Positions 1 through 6,061 of a stretch of 9,600 bases of DNA are shown here, piece by piece. The position numbers and the translations under genes are program-made. Under the pieces are notes generated by a model. That model saw nothing but the letters and a program-made list of their open reading frames with translations, ran no database searches and was not told where the DNA came from. Within the stretch, counting starts at the first letter, position 1, and each line of letters begins with the position of its first letter. The stretch is from Leucothrix mucor (GTDB lineage: Bacteria > Pseudomonadota > Gammaproteobacteria > Thiotrichales > Thiotrichaceae): contig DRMS01000189.1 of assembly GCA_011322515.1 (NCBI GenBank), positions 1 through 9,600 of the forward strand, read 5' to 3'.

Positions 1-575
1 AGTTTGGCATGGTGACTCATATAATCACGTAATTTTTCTGCCAAGTCCGCATCATCGGCAAAGCGCTCCATAAGAATAAATTTAGCGCCATCCAATACGC
101 CTTTAGTATCATGAAACGCCTCTTTAAAGGCTTTATCTTTATTAATATATGCTTGTGCTTGTTGTTCAGGATCTAGATCATGATTATTTAATAGGGCATC
201 AGCTAAGGGTTCAATACCCGCTTCAATGGCAATTTGTCCTTTAGTGCGACGTTTTTGTTTATACGGACGGTATAAATCTTCAAGGCGTGTTTTAGTTTCG
301 GCTTCATTAAGCGACTGGAGTAATTCTTTGCTTAACTTTCCTTGCTCATCAATATTTTTAATAATCGTAGCACGACGCACATCAAGCTCACGCATATAGT
401 CTAAGCGTTCATGCAAGGTTCTAAGCTGTATATCATCTAATCCACCCGTTACTTCTTTACGGTAGCGTGAAATAAAAGGCACCGTAGCCCCTTCATCTAG
501 CAATTGAATACTTGCTATAACTTGTTGTTCTTTAATATTTAATTCGTTAGCAATACGCTGTGAGATTGTATTCAT
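1..575 (-). CDS. tex: Transcription accessory protein Tex, N-terminal part (runs off left edge)
   Basis: This is the first 191 codons of Tex (YhgF-like), a cytoplasmic nucleic-acid-binding protein linked to transcription and RNA metabolism. The reverse strand reads MNTISQRIANELNIKEQQV, then LLDEGATVPFISRYRKEVTG, GGLDDIQLRTLHERL, EDLYRPYKQKRRTKGQIA and GAKFILMERFADDADL. These are landmarks of the helical Tex N-terminal domain and align closely, from memory, with E. coli YhgF. The YqgF-like nuclease-fold, helix-hairpin-helix and C-terminal S1 domains would lie beyond base 1. The start is the ATG at 575-573, which places the protein at the family's usual first residue; no clear Shine-Dalgarno sequence precedes it. 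The frame is open with no break to the window edge. Family identity is very secure; the full length cannot be judged. Confidence 0.96.
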   Translation of the reverse strand, partial: MNTISQRIANELNIKEQQVIASIQLLDEGATVPFISRYRKEVTGGLDDIQLRTLHERLDYMRELDVRRATIIKNIDEQGKLSKELLQSLNEAETKTRLEDLYRPYKQKRRTKGQIAIEAGIEPLADALLNNHDLDPEQQAQAYINKDKAFKEAFHDTKGVLDGAKFILMERFADDADLAEKLRDYMSHHAK

Positions 576-1056
576 ATGAGTTGTTTTTAAATTAAGAAAA
601 ATTGAAGACAGGATATTATCACGTAACATGGCAACAAGAATTGCTAATAATTTACTTATCCTTGTTAAAAAAGTGGTTATAGAATGTATTTTACTCAGGA
701 AAGCACTGTAAACCAGACGGATTAGCTAGATAATTACACTTATATATAAGTCATTACTTAATAAGAGTTTATTAATATTCAAATAAAAATAATGACCTAT
801 AGCACTCCATAAAAGCCAATAAATTTAACTAATATGCTATAAATAATTAAAATAAGCTTGAAGTCAGCATATTGGTTGTGATAAATTTTACTTATTAGTT
901 TAATGCATGAGGCGTATTTATATTTATAATCCTACCTCAATACCCATAGGGCTATGGGTAATTTGAACTAGCAAGTTTTGATTGGGGACACCAACGGGGC
1001 TTTTTAGGCGAAGCAAGTAGAGAGCGTGAGGTTTATGCTCTTTATTTGTTAGCTTA
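576..1056. other. AT-rich intergenic gap without a gene
   Basis: This is a 481-base gap between the start of tex and the end of the Lon-domain gene, both on the minus strand. No coding frame with a ribosome site, no tRNA-like fold and no convincing promoter could be picked out. The tex promoter must lie here on the minus strand, but several AT-rich blocks (for example around 738-750) are equally possible. The only clear structure is the palindrome at 941-960. Near 1020-1042 a weak 5-bp hairpin (AGAGC/GCTCT) lies just downstream of the Lon-domain gene's stop; it is too short to call a terminator. Confidence 0.6.
941..960. repeat. Perfect 20-bp palindrome
   Basis: TACCCATAG-GG-CTATGGGTA has 9-bp arms that are exact reverse complements around a 2-base centre. 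There is no T-run on either side, so it does not look like an intrinsic terminator. It could be a protein-binding operator or a cruciform. It lies about 97 bp downstream of the Lon-domain gene's stop and about 365 bp upstream of tex. No function can be assigned. Confidence 0.6.
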
Positions 1057-1632
1057 CTATTTTTTCAACAGTTTCTTGATTTGAAAGAGACGCTCAAGCG
1101 GCTCCATAACTAACAGCTCATAATGTTGTTGCCGACTAACTGGCAATATTTCACTTAAACGGCATCCTAGCCAATCAGGATTATCCCAATCTTCTTCAAG
1201 CTCCTCTTTATAACGCTGCATACCATCACGCTCTGTATAGCTTCGTAAGACCTCTTGAAGCACTTGGTATTTTCTAGGTAGCTTGAAATATTTTATGGAA
1301 GGAAGCCGTTCTATTTGCGTTATTATCAAGCCGTCAGCACGTGTTTTATAGCAAGTAATTTTAGCCCTCTCTAAACCACGGCAACTGATTTCTAATATCC
1401 CTGAACTTGGCATATCAAAATCAACGATATAAGCAAGCGTTCCGATTTCATTAAAAGGTGTTGAGTCTGTATTTTCAGCTTTGTCTATACGTGATGCCAT
1501 CATAAATGCTTTTTCATTACGGCTACAATCGCTAACCATTGATAGCTCGTGTGGCTTTATTATCCTAACGGTCATCAGCCCGTTAGGATATAGAACACTA
1601 TTGACTGGAAATAACGTTAACTCTGTTGGCAT
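1057..1632 (-). CDS. Lon N-terminal (substrate-binding) domain protein, stand-alone
   Basis: A 191-residue cytoplasmic protein consisting only of the Lon protease N-terminal domain (LON_substr_bdg, PUA-like beta fold plus helical bundle), with no AAA+ or protease domain. The opening TELTLFPVNSVLYPNG matches the family start 'LPLFPLNxVLFPG', followed by RIIKPHELSMV. The mid-section EIGTLAYIVDFDM...ILEISCRGLERAKI fits the 'vGtla.I...G.l.l...G..R' block. The C-terminus RLSEILPVSRQQHYELL...PLERLFQIKKLL is the helical end. The ATG at 1632-1630 is preferred. A seven-codon extension to a TTG at 1653 is possible but has no ribosome site and would precede the conserved first strand. Such single-domain proteins are common in proteobacteria and their role is poorly defined, so no protease function should be inferred. 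MITE-like copy A lies just upstream. Confidence 0.88.
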   Translation of the reverse strand: MPTELTLFPVNSVLYPNGLMTVRIIKPHELSMVSDCSRNEKAFMMASRIDKAENTDSTPFNEIGTLAYIVDFDMPSSGILEISCRGLERAKITCYKTRADGLIITQIERLPSIKYFKLPRKYQVLQEVLRSYTERDGMQRYKEELEEDWDNPDWLGCRLSEILPVSRQQHYELLVMEPLERLFQIKKLLKK

Positions 1633-1709
1633 TTTTATTGCTACTTTATACAAAGGGGCTTTCTATAATAGTTCGTCTTGATCATTGTAAGCAAGGATTG
1701 TGACTCTAT

Positions 1710-1873
1710 TTAGGAAGTTTGGAGTAATGAATTTACTAACATTACGCTGATTTTTTTCTCCTGATTGGAGTATCTCAAGAGGCGCATAGTCGCTCTACGC
1801 AACGATTGATAGGATTCAAGCAGGGGTAGGAGGGCAAGTAAGATGGGTAAATTCATTGCTTGGAACCTCCTTA
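1710..1873. mobile_element. MITE-like inverted-repeat element, copy A
   Basis: A roughly 164-bp non-coding element bounded by imperfect terminal inverted repeats of about 26 bp. The left end starts TTAGGAAGTTTGGAGTAATG (1710-1729) and the right end read in reverse complement starts TTAAGGAGGTTCCAAGCAAT (from 1874). The core at about 1763-1845 contains CTCAAGAGGCGCATAGTCGC and CTCTACGCAACGATTGATAG, shared with copies B and C. It holds no ORF of note. It ends 16 bases from the stop codon of the pseudopilin gene, so it could act in 3'-end formation of that transcript. Confidence 0.75.
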
Positions 1874-1889
1874 ATCAACCCACCATTAT

Positions 1890-2444
1890 CTATAAGTTTT
1901 CATGTTTAAGCCTGCCCGTAAGCGCCACGGATACCTTTTTCTTAAGGGTTGAAGAATCCCGACCTACACTAAAGCTACTCGTCGCACCTGCGGGACGACC
2001 TGAAACATTATAAGTAAATTTATCGATCGCAGCACCTGAGCCTAAAATAAGCAATTTCTTAAAACCATTATGTACATTAATAACCATATCCTTATCAACT
2101 GTGCCATCACCATCAAAGTCACAGGTAGTGGCGGTATTATCAATTACACCATCAGCATCACAGTCAGAAAAAATAACCCAACCTTTTGCATAATTATTTA
2201 AAGCACCATTACATGATGTCCCCGTATCACTAGCACATATACTGGTTGGAATAGTACGCGTTACCGCTTCACTCCTTGCTAGCATCATTGCTGACATAAA
2301 CTCATTGGTTGCTGAAGAGATTCTATTTCTTTCGATCATTTTTGAAAATGAAGGAATAGCGATACTTAATAAAATGCCTGCTACTGCGACAGTGACTACA
2401 GCTTCTATTAGCGTGAAGCCATTTTTTTTTCTGATAGTATTCAT
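1890..2444 (-). CDS. Type IV pilin-like minor pseudopilin (FimT/GspH family)
   Basis: A 184-residue prepilin-like protein. The N-terminus is a short basic leader ending KKNG, then FTLIEAVVTVAVAGILLSIA, a class III prepilin signal. Predicted cleavage is after G9 by prepilin peptidase, with Glu14 as the conserved E5 of the mature protein and a hydrophobic helix to about residue 30. The following RNRISSATNEFMSAMMLARS is typical of FimT/GspH. Four cysteines (70, 78, 95, 108) could form two disulfides. An insert at 94-119 contains acidic DxDxDG-like loops (D94-C-D-A-D-G99 and D109-F-D-G-D-G-T-V-D117) resembling calcium-binding loops; calcium binding is inferred. The start at 2444 has a TTTGGAG ribosome site at a suitable distance. 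A run of nine A's spans codons 5-8. No other pilus gene is adjacent, so this is an orphan; FimT-like (type IV pilus, DNA uptake) or GspH-like (type II secretion) roles cannot be separated. Confidence 0.9.
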   Translation of the reverse strand: MNTIRKKNGFTLIEAVVTVAVAGILLSIAIPSFSKMIERNRISSATNEFMSAMMLARSEAVTRTIPTSICASDTGTSCNGALNNYAKGWVIFSDCDADGVIDNTATTCDFDGDGTVDKDMVINVHNGFKKLLILGSGAAIDKFTYNVSGRPAGATSSFSVGRDSSTLKKKVSVALTGRLKHENL

Positions 2445-2472
2445 TATTTCGACTCCAAAAGAAGATTTAGTG

Positions 2473-2500
2473 AGGAGGTTTCAGTACTTGTAATCTCCTT
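2473..2500. repeat. Short imperfect inverted repeat in a divergent promoter region
   Basis: AGGAGGTTTCA and the downstream TTGTAATCTCCTT form an imperfect hairpin: AGGAG/CTCCT plus further pairs with one wobble and one mismatch. It lies in the 104-bp gap between the divergently transcribed pseudopilin and kinase genes. Its right side in reverse complement (AAGGAGATTACAAG) resembles the end of MITE-like copy C (AAGGAAGTTACAAG). It may be a remnant of such an element or an operator; neither is proven. Confidence 0.3.
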
Positions 2501-2548
2501 ATACAGATCAATTAAAGCACAATCCGAAATCACCCTAAGGATAAAAAG

Positions 2549-3451
2549 ATGAACGGCAAAGAATTATCTAATTCAAACAAACTCCTCAGTATGGCTGAAA
2601 ATATCGGTGATACATTAAAAACAACGGTACACTTTAAACAACTCGAATCGATTAGTGGTGGCTGTATTAATCAAGTATCCAAAGTAAGTGACGACAAAGG
2701 GAACCAATGGTTAATCAAAGAGAATAGTCCTCATTTACTGGATATGTTTATTGCTGAGGCAGATGGGCTAAATGAAATTTATAATACACATAGCATTCGC
2801 TGTCCAAAAGTCATTTGCTATGGCGAAACACAACAAAGCGCCTATTTAGTGATTGAGTATATTTCATTAACCAATGGTAGTGGCAATGCGCTAACCGCTG
2901 AAAAGCTGGCAATCATGCATCAATGTCAGGCAAAAATTCACGGTTGGCACAGGGATAATACCATTGGTGCAACACCGCAAAGCAATGTGCAAAACGCCTC
3001 ATGGGTTACATTCTGGAAACAACAGCGTTTATTGCCACAACTTAATAGGGCATTAAAAAAAGGCTATTCACGGATAGATTATGAGAATGGACTAACGCTC
3101 TGTGAGAGATTGGATTACTTTTTTACTAACTATAACCCGCAACCCTCTCTATTACATGGTGATTTATGGGGCGGAAATCAGGCGCATGATACAGATGGCA
3201 ACCCTGTTATTTTTGACCCTGCGGTCTATTATGGCGACCGTGAGACTGATATTGCCATGACTGAATTATTCGGTGGCTTTAACACCGACTTTTATGCTGT
3301 CTATAACGAGCATTTTGCTCTAGATGAGGGATATGCCACACGTAAAACACTCTACAATCTTTATCACTCCCTCAATCACTATAATTTATTCGGTGGTGGT
3401 TATGCATCACAGGCTGCGAGTATGACAAAGCGTTTACTTGCAGAAATATAA
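2549..3451 (+). CDS. Fructosamine/ketosamine-3-kinase family protein
   Basis: A 300-residue cytoplasmic kinase of the FN3K/YniA family with an aminoglycoside-phosphotransferase-like fold. Known members phosphorylate the C3 hydroxyl of sugar adducts on proteins or small amines, which destabilises the adduct and repairs glycation. Seen here: a glycine-bearing loop SISGGCINQV (35-43), WLIKEN with the ATP-site Lys57, EADGLNEI (70-77), the hinge YLVIEYI (99-105), and the catalytic loop LLHGDLWGGN (201-210; His203, Asp205, Asn210). After that come IFDP (metal-binding Asp223), YYGDRETDIAM (227-237) and the terminal LFGGGY (280-285). All key residues are present. The length is slightly above the usual roughly 290 because of about 13 extra N-terminal residues. 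The start at 2549 has AAGGA at 2537-2541, seven bases upstream; an internal Met at residue 15 lacks better support. It stands alone, divergent from the pseudopilin gene. The actual substrate is not known. Confidence 0.93.
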   Translation: MNGKELSNSNKLLSMAENIGDTLKTTVHFKQLESISGGCINQVSKVSDDKGNQWLIKENSPHLLDMFIAEADGLNEIYNTHSIRCPKVICYGETQQSAYLVIEYISLTNGSGNALTAEKLAIMHQCQAKIHGWHRDNTIGATPQSNVQNASWVTFWKQQRLLPQLNRALKKGYSRIDYENGLTLCERLDYFFTNYNPQPSLLHGDLWGGNQAHDTDGNPVIFDPAVYYGDRETDIAMTELFGGFNTDFYAVYNEHFALDEGYATRKTLYNLYHSLNHYNLFGGGYASQAASMTKRLLAEI

Positions 3452-3461
3452 CGATAAATAA

Positions 3462-3507
3462 GAGATCATAATCTATCCTGACAACCTAATATGCGGATTA
3501 TTATCTC
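3462..3507 (+). terminator. Inverted repeat after the kinase gene, possible 3'-end structure
   Basis: GAGATCATAATC (3462-3473) and GATTATTATCTC (3496-3507) are reverse complements with one mismatch, separated by 22 bases and starting 10 bases after the kinase stop. The position suggests a 3'-end hairpin. The arms are AT-rich and no U-tract follows, so an intrinsic terminator is only a weak call. Confidence 0.3.
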
Positions 3508-3606
3508 AATTACTGCTTAAATATAAGAAGCTTAAATTACACCCAATAACTTGATTAGTTGACTGAATTAATCTATTTAATTTACCTATATAGTTTTTTG
3601 CATAAA

Positions 3607-3772
3607 TAAGGAATGAGCACGAAACAACGTCCCGATCTCTAACTTGCTTTTTTATCCCAGCTTGGATGATCTCATTCGTTGCGTAGAGTGACTATGCGCC
3701 TTATGAGTTCATCCAATCTGAAATAAAAATTTTGCGTTAGAACTTCGGGAAGTTATTCCGTGCTCATTCCTA
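3607..3772. mobile_element. MITE-like inverted-repeat element, copy B (long-ended, opposite orientation)
   Basis: A non-coding element of about 166 bp whose ends are TAAGGAATGAGCACGAAACA (3607-3626) and, in reverse complement from 3772, TTAGGAATGAGCACGGAATA; the match continues imperfectly to about 37 bp. Its core (about 3662-3725), read on the minus strand, gives GATTGGATGAACTCATAAGG and CGCATAGTCACTCTACGCAA. These align with the cores of copies A and C, so it is inverted relative to them. The core is itself a dyad: GGATGATCTCAT at 3663-3674 against ATGAGTTCATCC at 3703-3714. The outer roughly 22 bp of its ends are absent from copies A and C. Confidence 0.72.
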
Positions 3773-3945
3773 AGGAAGTTCCAAGTAATGAATTTACCTA
3801 TATTGCACTGATATTGCACTGATTTTTTGTTCCTGATTGGATCATCTCAAGAGGCACATAGTTGCTCTACGCAAGGATTGAGATGATTCAAGCAGGAGCA
3901 AAAGGGCAGGTAAGATTGGTAAAATCATTGCTTGTAACTTCCTTA
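3771..3945. mobile_element. MITE-like inverted-repeat element, copy C
   Basis: About 175 bp with terminal inverted repeats: the left end TAAGGAAGTTCCAAGTAATG (3771-3790) against the right end in reverse complement TAAGGAAGTTACAAGCAATG. The core holds CTCAAGAGGCACATAGTTGC and CTCTACGCAAGGATTGAGAT, closely matching copy A in the same orientation. It begins exactly where copy B ends, sharing the TAAGG junction. It contains an 11-bp tandem duplication at 3800-3821. No ORF of note is present. Confidence 0.76.
3800..3821. repeat. 11-bp perfect tandem duplication
   Basis: ATATTGCACTG occurs twice back to back inside the left half of MITE-like copy C. It explains most of the roughly 11-bp length excess of copy C over copy A. 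This looks like a local slippage duplication after insertion. Confidence 0.7.
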
Positions 3946-3957
3946 ATTTCACAGCCA

Positions 3958-4020
3958 TTTTAGAGTATTGGCATGCGCACTATGTGGAGTTTCAAAGGTA
4001 GGCACAGCGATACTCTAGAA
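3958..4020. repeat. Inverted repeat upstream of the RTX gene
   Basis: TTTTAGAGTATTG (3958-3970) and CGATACTCTAGAA (4008-4020) are reverse complements with two mismatches across a 37-base spacer. They lie between MITE-like copy C and the RTX gene, about 70 bases before its start. They could be another element's ends or a regulatory dyad; there is no further support. Confidence 0.35.
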
Positions 4021-4091
4021 TAAACATTTAATAGGCGAACGTTTATAAAATATTTTTTCCCTGTGGATACAGAAATCAAATGGATTAATTT

Positions 4092-4865
4092 ATGAAAATC
4101 GTAATAAAAATGACCGTTTCATTAATAGCACTTAGTGGAATTATTAGCCTACAAACCACGCTTGCGGCACAATCAACTCATCGCCCTTCAGGCGCACCTA
4201 CATACTGTAATGGTCAACGCATCACCCTTTGGGGATCTAACTCCAATGATTATATTAATGGCAGTCAGCATAAAGATGTTATCTGGGGAGGTGCGGGTAA
4301 TGATCGCATCGATGGCAGAGGTGGTAATGATGTAATTTGTGGCGGTTCTGGCGCTGATACTATTTATGGAAATCGTGGAAATGACACTATTTTAGGGGGG
4401 ACAGGTAATGACACCCTTTATGGTGGAACGGGTAATGATAAAATTTACGGCAACCCAGGAAATGACAAAATTTATGGCAATATGGGCAATGATTTTATAC
4501 ACGGTAGCGAAGGTAGAGATATTTTATTTGGAAATCAGGGTAATGATACCATCCAAGGAGGCTCATCAAGTGACTATATAGACGGCGGAACGGGTAATGA
4601 CACACTTTTTGGGGGTGAGGGCAATGACCGAATTCTAGGAAAACAGGGTAATGATATGCTTCATGGCGGACCACATAATGATTATCTAAGTGGTAATAGC
4701 GGCAATGACAAGCTGTACGGGGGCTATGGCGATGACTTACATGAAGGTGGTAGTGGAGATGACCGACTCTACGGCAGCCAAGGTAACGATAGGTTTTATG
4801 GGGGGGCAGGCTCTGATCAGTGTTATGACAAGGTTAATAAGGTAAAGACAAAAGTTGAGTGTTAA
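4092..4865 (+). CDS. Small secreted RTX (hemolysin-type calcium-binding repeat) protein
   Basis: A 257-residue protein with an N-terminal Sec-type signal (basic MKIVIK, hydrophobic to about residue 20, probable cleavage near Ala25/Ala26). It is then almost entirely GGxGNDxLx nonapeptides: 22 in perfect register from residue 46 to 243, with no spacer or insertion. Known RTX nonapeptides wind into a calcium-loaded parallel beta-roll, each Asp binding Ca2+ between turns. Cys39 and Cys83 near the N-terminus and Cys244 and Cys257 at the C-terminus could form disulfides that cap the roll, which fits the oxidising periplasm or outside. The N-terminal block (YCNGQRITLWG, then DRIDGRGGNDVICGG) resembles a known class of Sec-exported calcium-binding proteins. 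No catalytic domain and no recognisable type I secretion C-terminus is present, and no hlyB/hlyD-like genes are adjacent. The ribosome site is weak (TGGA at 4081-4084). A structural, calcium-buffering or adhesive role is possible; the function is unknown. Confidence 0.9.
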   Translation: MKIVIKMTVSLIALSGIISLQTTLAAQSTHRPSGAPTYCNGQRITLWGSNSNDYINGSQHKDVIWGGAGNDRIDGRGGNDVICGGSGADTIYGNRGNDTILGGTGNDTLYGGTGNDKIYGNPGNDKIYGNMGNDFIHGSEGRDILFGNQGNDTIQGGSSSDYIDGGTGNDTLFGGEGNDRILGKQGNDMLHGGPHNDYLSGNSGNDKLYGGYGDDLHEGGSGDDRLYGSQGNDRFYGGAGSDQCYDKVNKVKTKVEC

Positions 4866-4889
4866 TTTTTTGCTCGTAGAGGTAAATTG

Positions 4890-5059
4890 GGCTACCAATT
4901 TAAGGCGGGACAGTTAATGTTTCTGCCTACTTACCCGCAACCCTTCGACAAGCTCAGGAAGCGGTGTCCTGAGTCTACCGAAGGGCTAGTTCCCTGAGCT
5001 TGTCGAAGGGTGCGGGTTGTTTGCTATGACTTTACTTGTCCCGCCTTAAGTCGGTAGCC
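4890..5059. mobile_element. Nested palindromic repeat element, copy 1
   Basis: A non-coding element of about 170 bp. Ends: GGCTACCAATTTAAGGCGGG... (from 4890) against, in reverse complement from 5059, GGCTACCGACTTAAGGCGGG; 20 of 23 bases match, with TTAAGGCGGGACA perfect at both ends (4900-4912 and 5037-5049). Inside sits a second perfect 18-bp inverted repeat, CCCTTCGACAAGCTCAGG (4941-4958) and its complement (4993-5010), plus a degenerate third half-site at 4968-4985. The whole unit can fold on itself. The left end overlaps an 8-bp hairpin TAAATTGG-GCTA-CCAATTTA (4883-4902), 17 bases after the RTX stop. A decayed copy lies at 8553-8700. Confidence 0.75.
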
Positions 5060-5088
5060 TCTAATGGCTAGCAACTTAAGGCGGGACA
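5037..5088. repeat. Solo extra terminus forming a long hairpin with the element's right end
   Basis: GGCTAGCAACTTAAGGCGGG... at 5066-5088 is a third copy of the nested element's 23-base end, in direct orientation to the left end and 6 bases after the element. With the right end (5037-5059) it makes a 23-bp stem with about three mismatches and a loop of TCTAAT. It suggests a second, truncated copy abutting the first. The stem lies downstream of xth on that gene's strand and could affect its 3' end, but no U-tract follows there. Confidence 0.6.
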
Positions 5089-5096
5089 AAAAACAT

Positions 5097-5171
5097 ATCT
5101 CTCACAAAGACACGAAATAGGCAGAGGAGGTTTCTTATCTTTTCTTGGCGTACTCTGCGTCTTTGCGAGAT
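5097..5171. repeat. Inverted repeat of the 'GTCTTTGCGAGA' type
   Basis: ATCTCTCACAAAGACAC (5097-5113) pairs, with a small bulge and mismatch, with GCGTCTTTGCGAGAT (5157-5171). The right arm is preceded by CTTGGCGTACTCT. From memory, such 'cttggcgt..ctttgcgag' repeats recur between genes of many environmental bacteria. It is a distinct type from the other elements in the window and lies 81 bases from the end of xth. Confidence 0.55.
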
Positions 5172-5252
5172 GATTTTGTTTTCTTTTTAAGGCTATGAAT
5201 TAACAGGTGAACTTCCTAAGCCCCATCCGATAGTGCTACTCTATGTGGGATT

Positions 5253-6029
5253 TTACATTCTGTACTCAGCAATAACAGGTGCATGATCAGAAGGTCTTTC
5301 CCATCCACGCGGTTCTTTATCAACAAAACAAGCGGTGCAACGCTCGCTTAATAAATGGCTGGATAAAATAAGATCAATCCTTAATCCCATATTTTTTTCA
5401 AAGCCAGCACGACGATAATCCCACCAACTCCATGTTTTATTTTGCTGTTCAAATTGGCGGAAACTGTCCACAAAACCTACCTCAAGCAACTTTTTTAAGG
5501 CTTGACGCTCGGGTGTGGAGCATAAAATTCGCTCATGCCAAGATTTTGGGTTATGCACATCGTTATCATTTGGTGCAATATTAAAATCACCTAAAATAAT
5601 AAACTTTTGATGCTGTTTTTTCTGTTCAGAAACCCAGTCAGTGACTTTGCTAATCCAGTTTAATTTATAGGCATATTTATCAGAGCCTACCTCAGAACCA
5701 TTGACCACATATAAATTAAGAATGCGTATATCATTAATCGTTGCAGCTAAAATACGTCGCTGTGGATCATCCAGCTTAGGAATATCCATAATCGTATCTT
5801 CTGCTGTAATCTTGCTTAGGATCGCAACGCCATTGTATGTTTTTTGCCCAGAAAAAACGACGTGATAACCCGCCGCTTTAATATCCTCTACGGGGAAGTG
5901 ATCATCAGTAAGTTTCGTCTCTTGTAGCACTAAAACATCAGGCTGTTCAGCCGCTAACCATTTAATGACATGCTCAAGGCGCACGCGTAGGGAGTTTACA
6001 TTCCATGTTGCTATTTTAAATTTTTTCAT
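5253..6029 (-). CDS. xth: Exodeoxyribonuclease III / AP endonuclease
   Basis: A 258-residue cytoplasmic Mg2+-dependent DNA repair nuclease of the ExoIII/APE (EEP) family, acting in base-excision repair by cutting 5' to abasic sites and as a 3'-5' exonuclease. All signature blocks are in order: IATWNVNSLRVR with Asn10; LVLQETKL with metal-binding Glu37; YNGVAILSK (65-73); LNLYVVNG with Tyr107; the catalytic ILGDFNIAP (Asp148, Asn150); TWSWWDYR (199-206); GLRIDLIL with Asp219 (215-222); and the terminal SDHAPV with Asp248/His249. The length is normal for the family. The start at 6029 fits the family's first residues, although the upstream sequence has no clear Shine-Dalgarno. It lies 104 bases downstream of ispG on the same strand with a long inverted repeat between, so co-transcription is possible but may be attenuated. 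Confidence 0.96.
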   Translation of the reverse strand: MKKFKIATWNVNSLRVRLEHVIKWLAAEQPDVLVLQETKLTDDHFPVEDIKAAGYHVVFSGQKTYNGVAILSKITAEDTIMDIPKLDDPQRRILAATINDIRILNLYVVNGSEVGSDKYAYKLNWISKVTDWVSEQKKQHQKFIILGDFNIAPNDNDVHNPKSWHERILCSTPERQALKKLLEVGFVDSFRQFEQQNKTWSWWDYRRAGFEKNMGLRIDLILSSHLLSERCTACFVDKEPRGWERPSDHAPVIAEYRM

Positions 6030-6061
6030 TCTAGTTTTAGGTGGGGTTAAATATAATAATT

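Noticed and set aside
970..1020. GGGGC followed by a T-run (ACGGGGCTTTTTAG) as a terminator
   Set aside because: Only one arm of a stem is present; no upstream complement pairs with it.
1651..1653. TTG start for the Lon-domain protein, adding seven residues
   Set aside because: No ribosome site upstream, and the ATG at 1632 begins right at the conserved first strand.
4135..4335. A 66-codon frame on the plus strand
   Set aside because: It is a shifted frame of the RTX gene; the periodic nonapeptides are in the other frame.
4092..4865. RTX toxin call
   Set aside because: No toxin, lipase or protease domain, no acylation region and no type I secretion genes; only calcium repeats follow the signal peptide.
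4890..5171. Possible CRISPR array, from the repeated GC-rich words
   Set aside because: The repeats are inverted and nested, with no regular spacer units and no cas genes.
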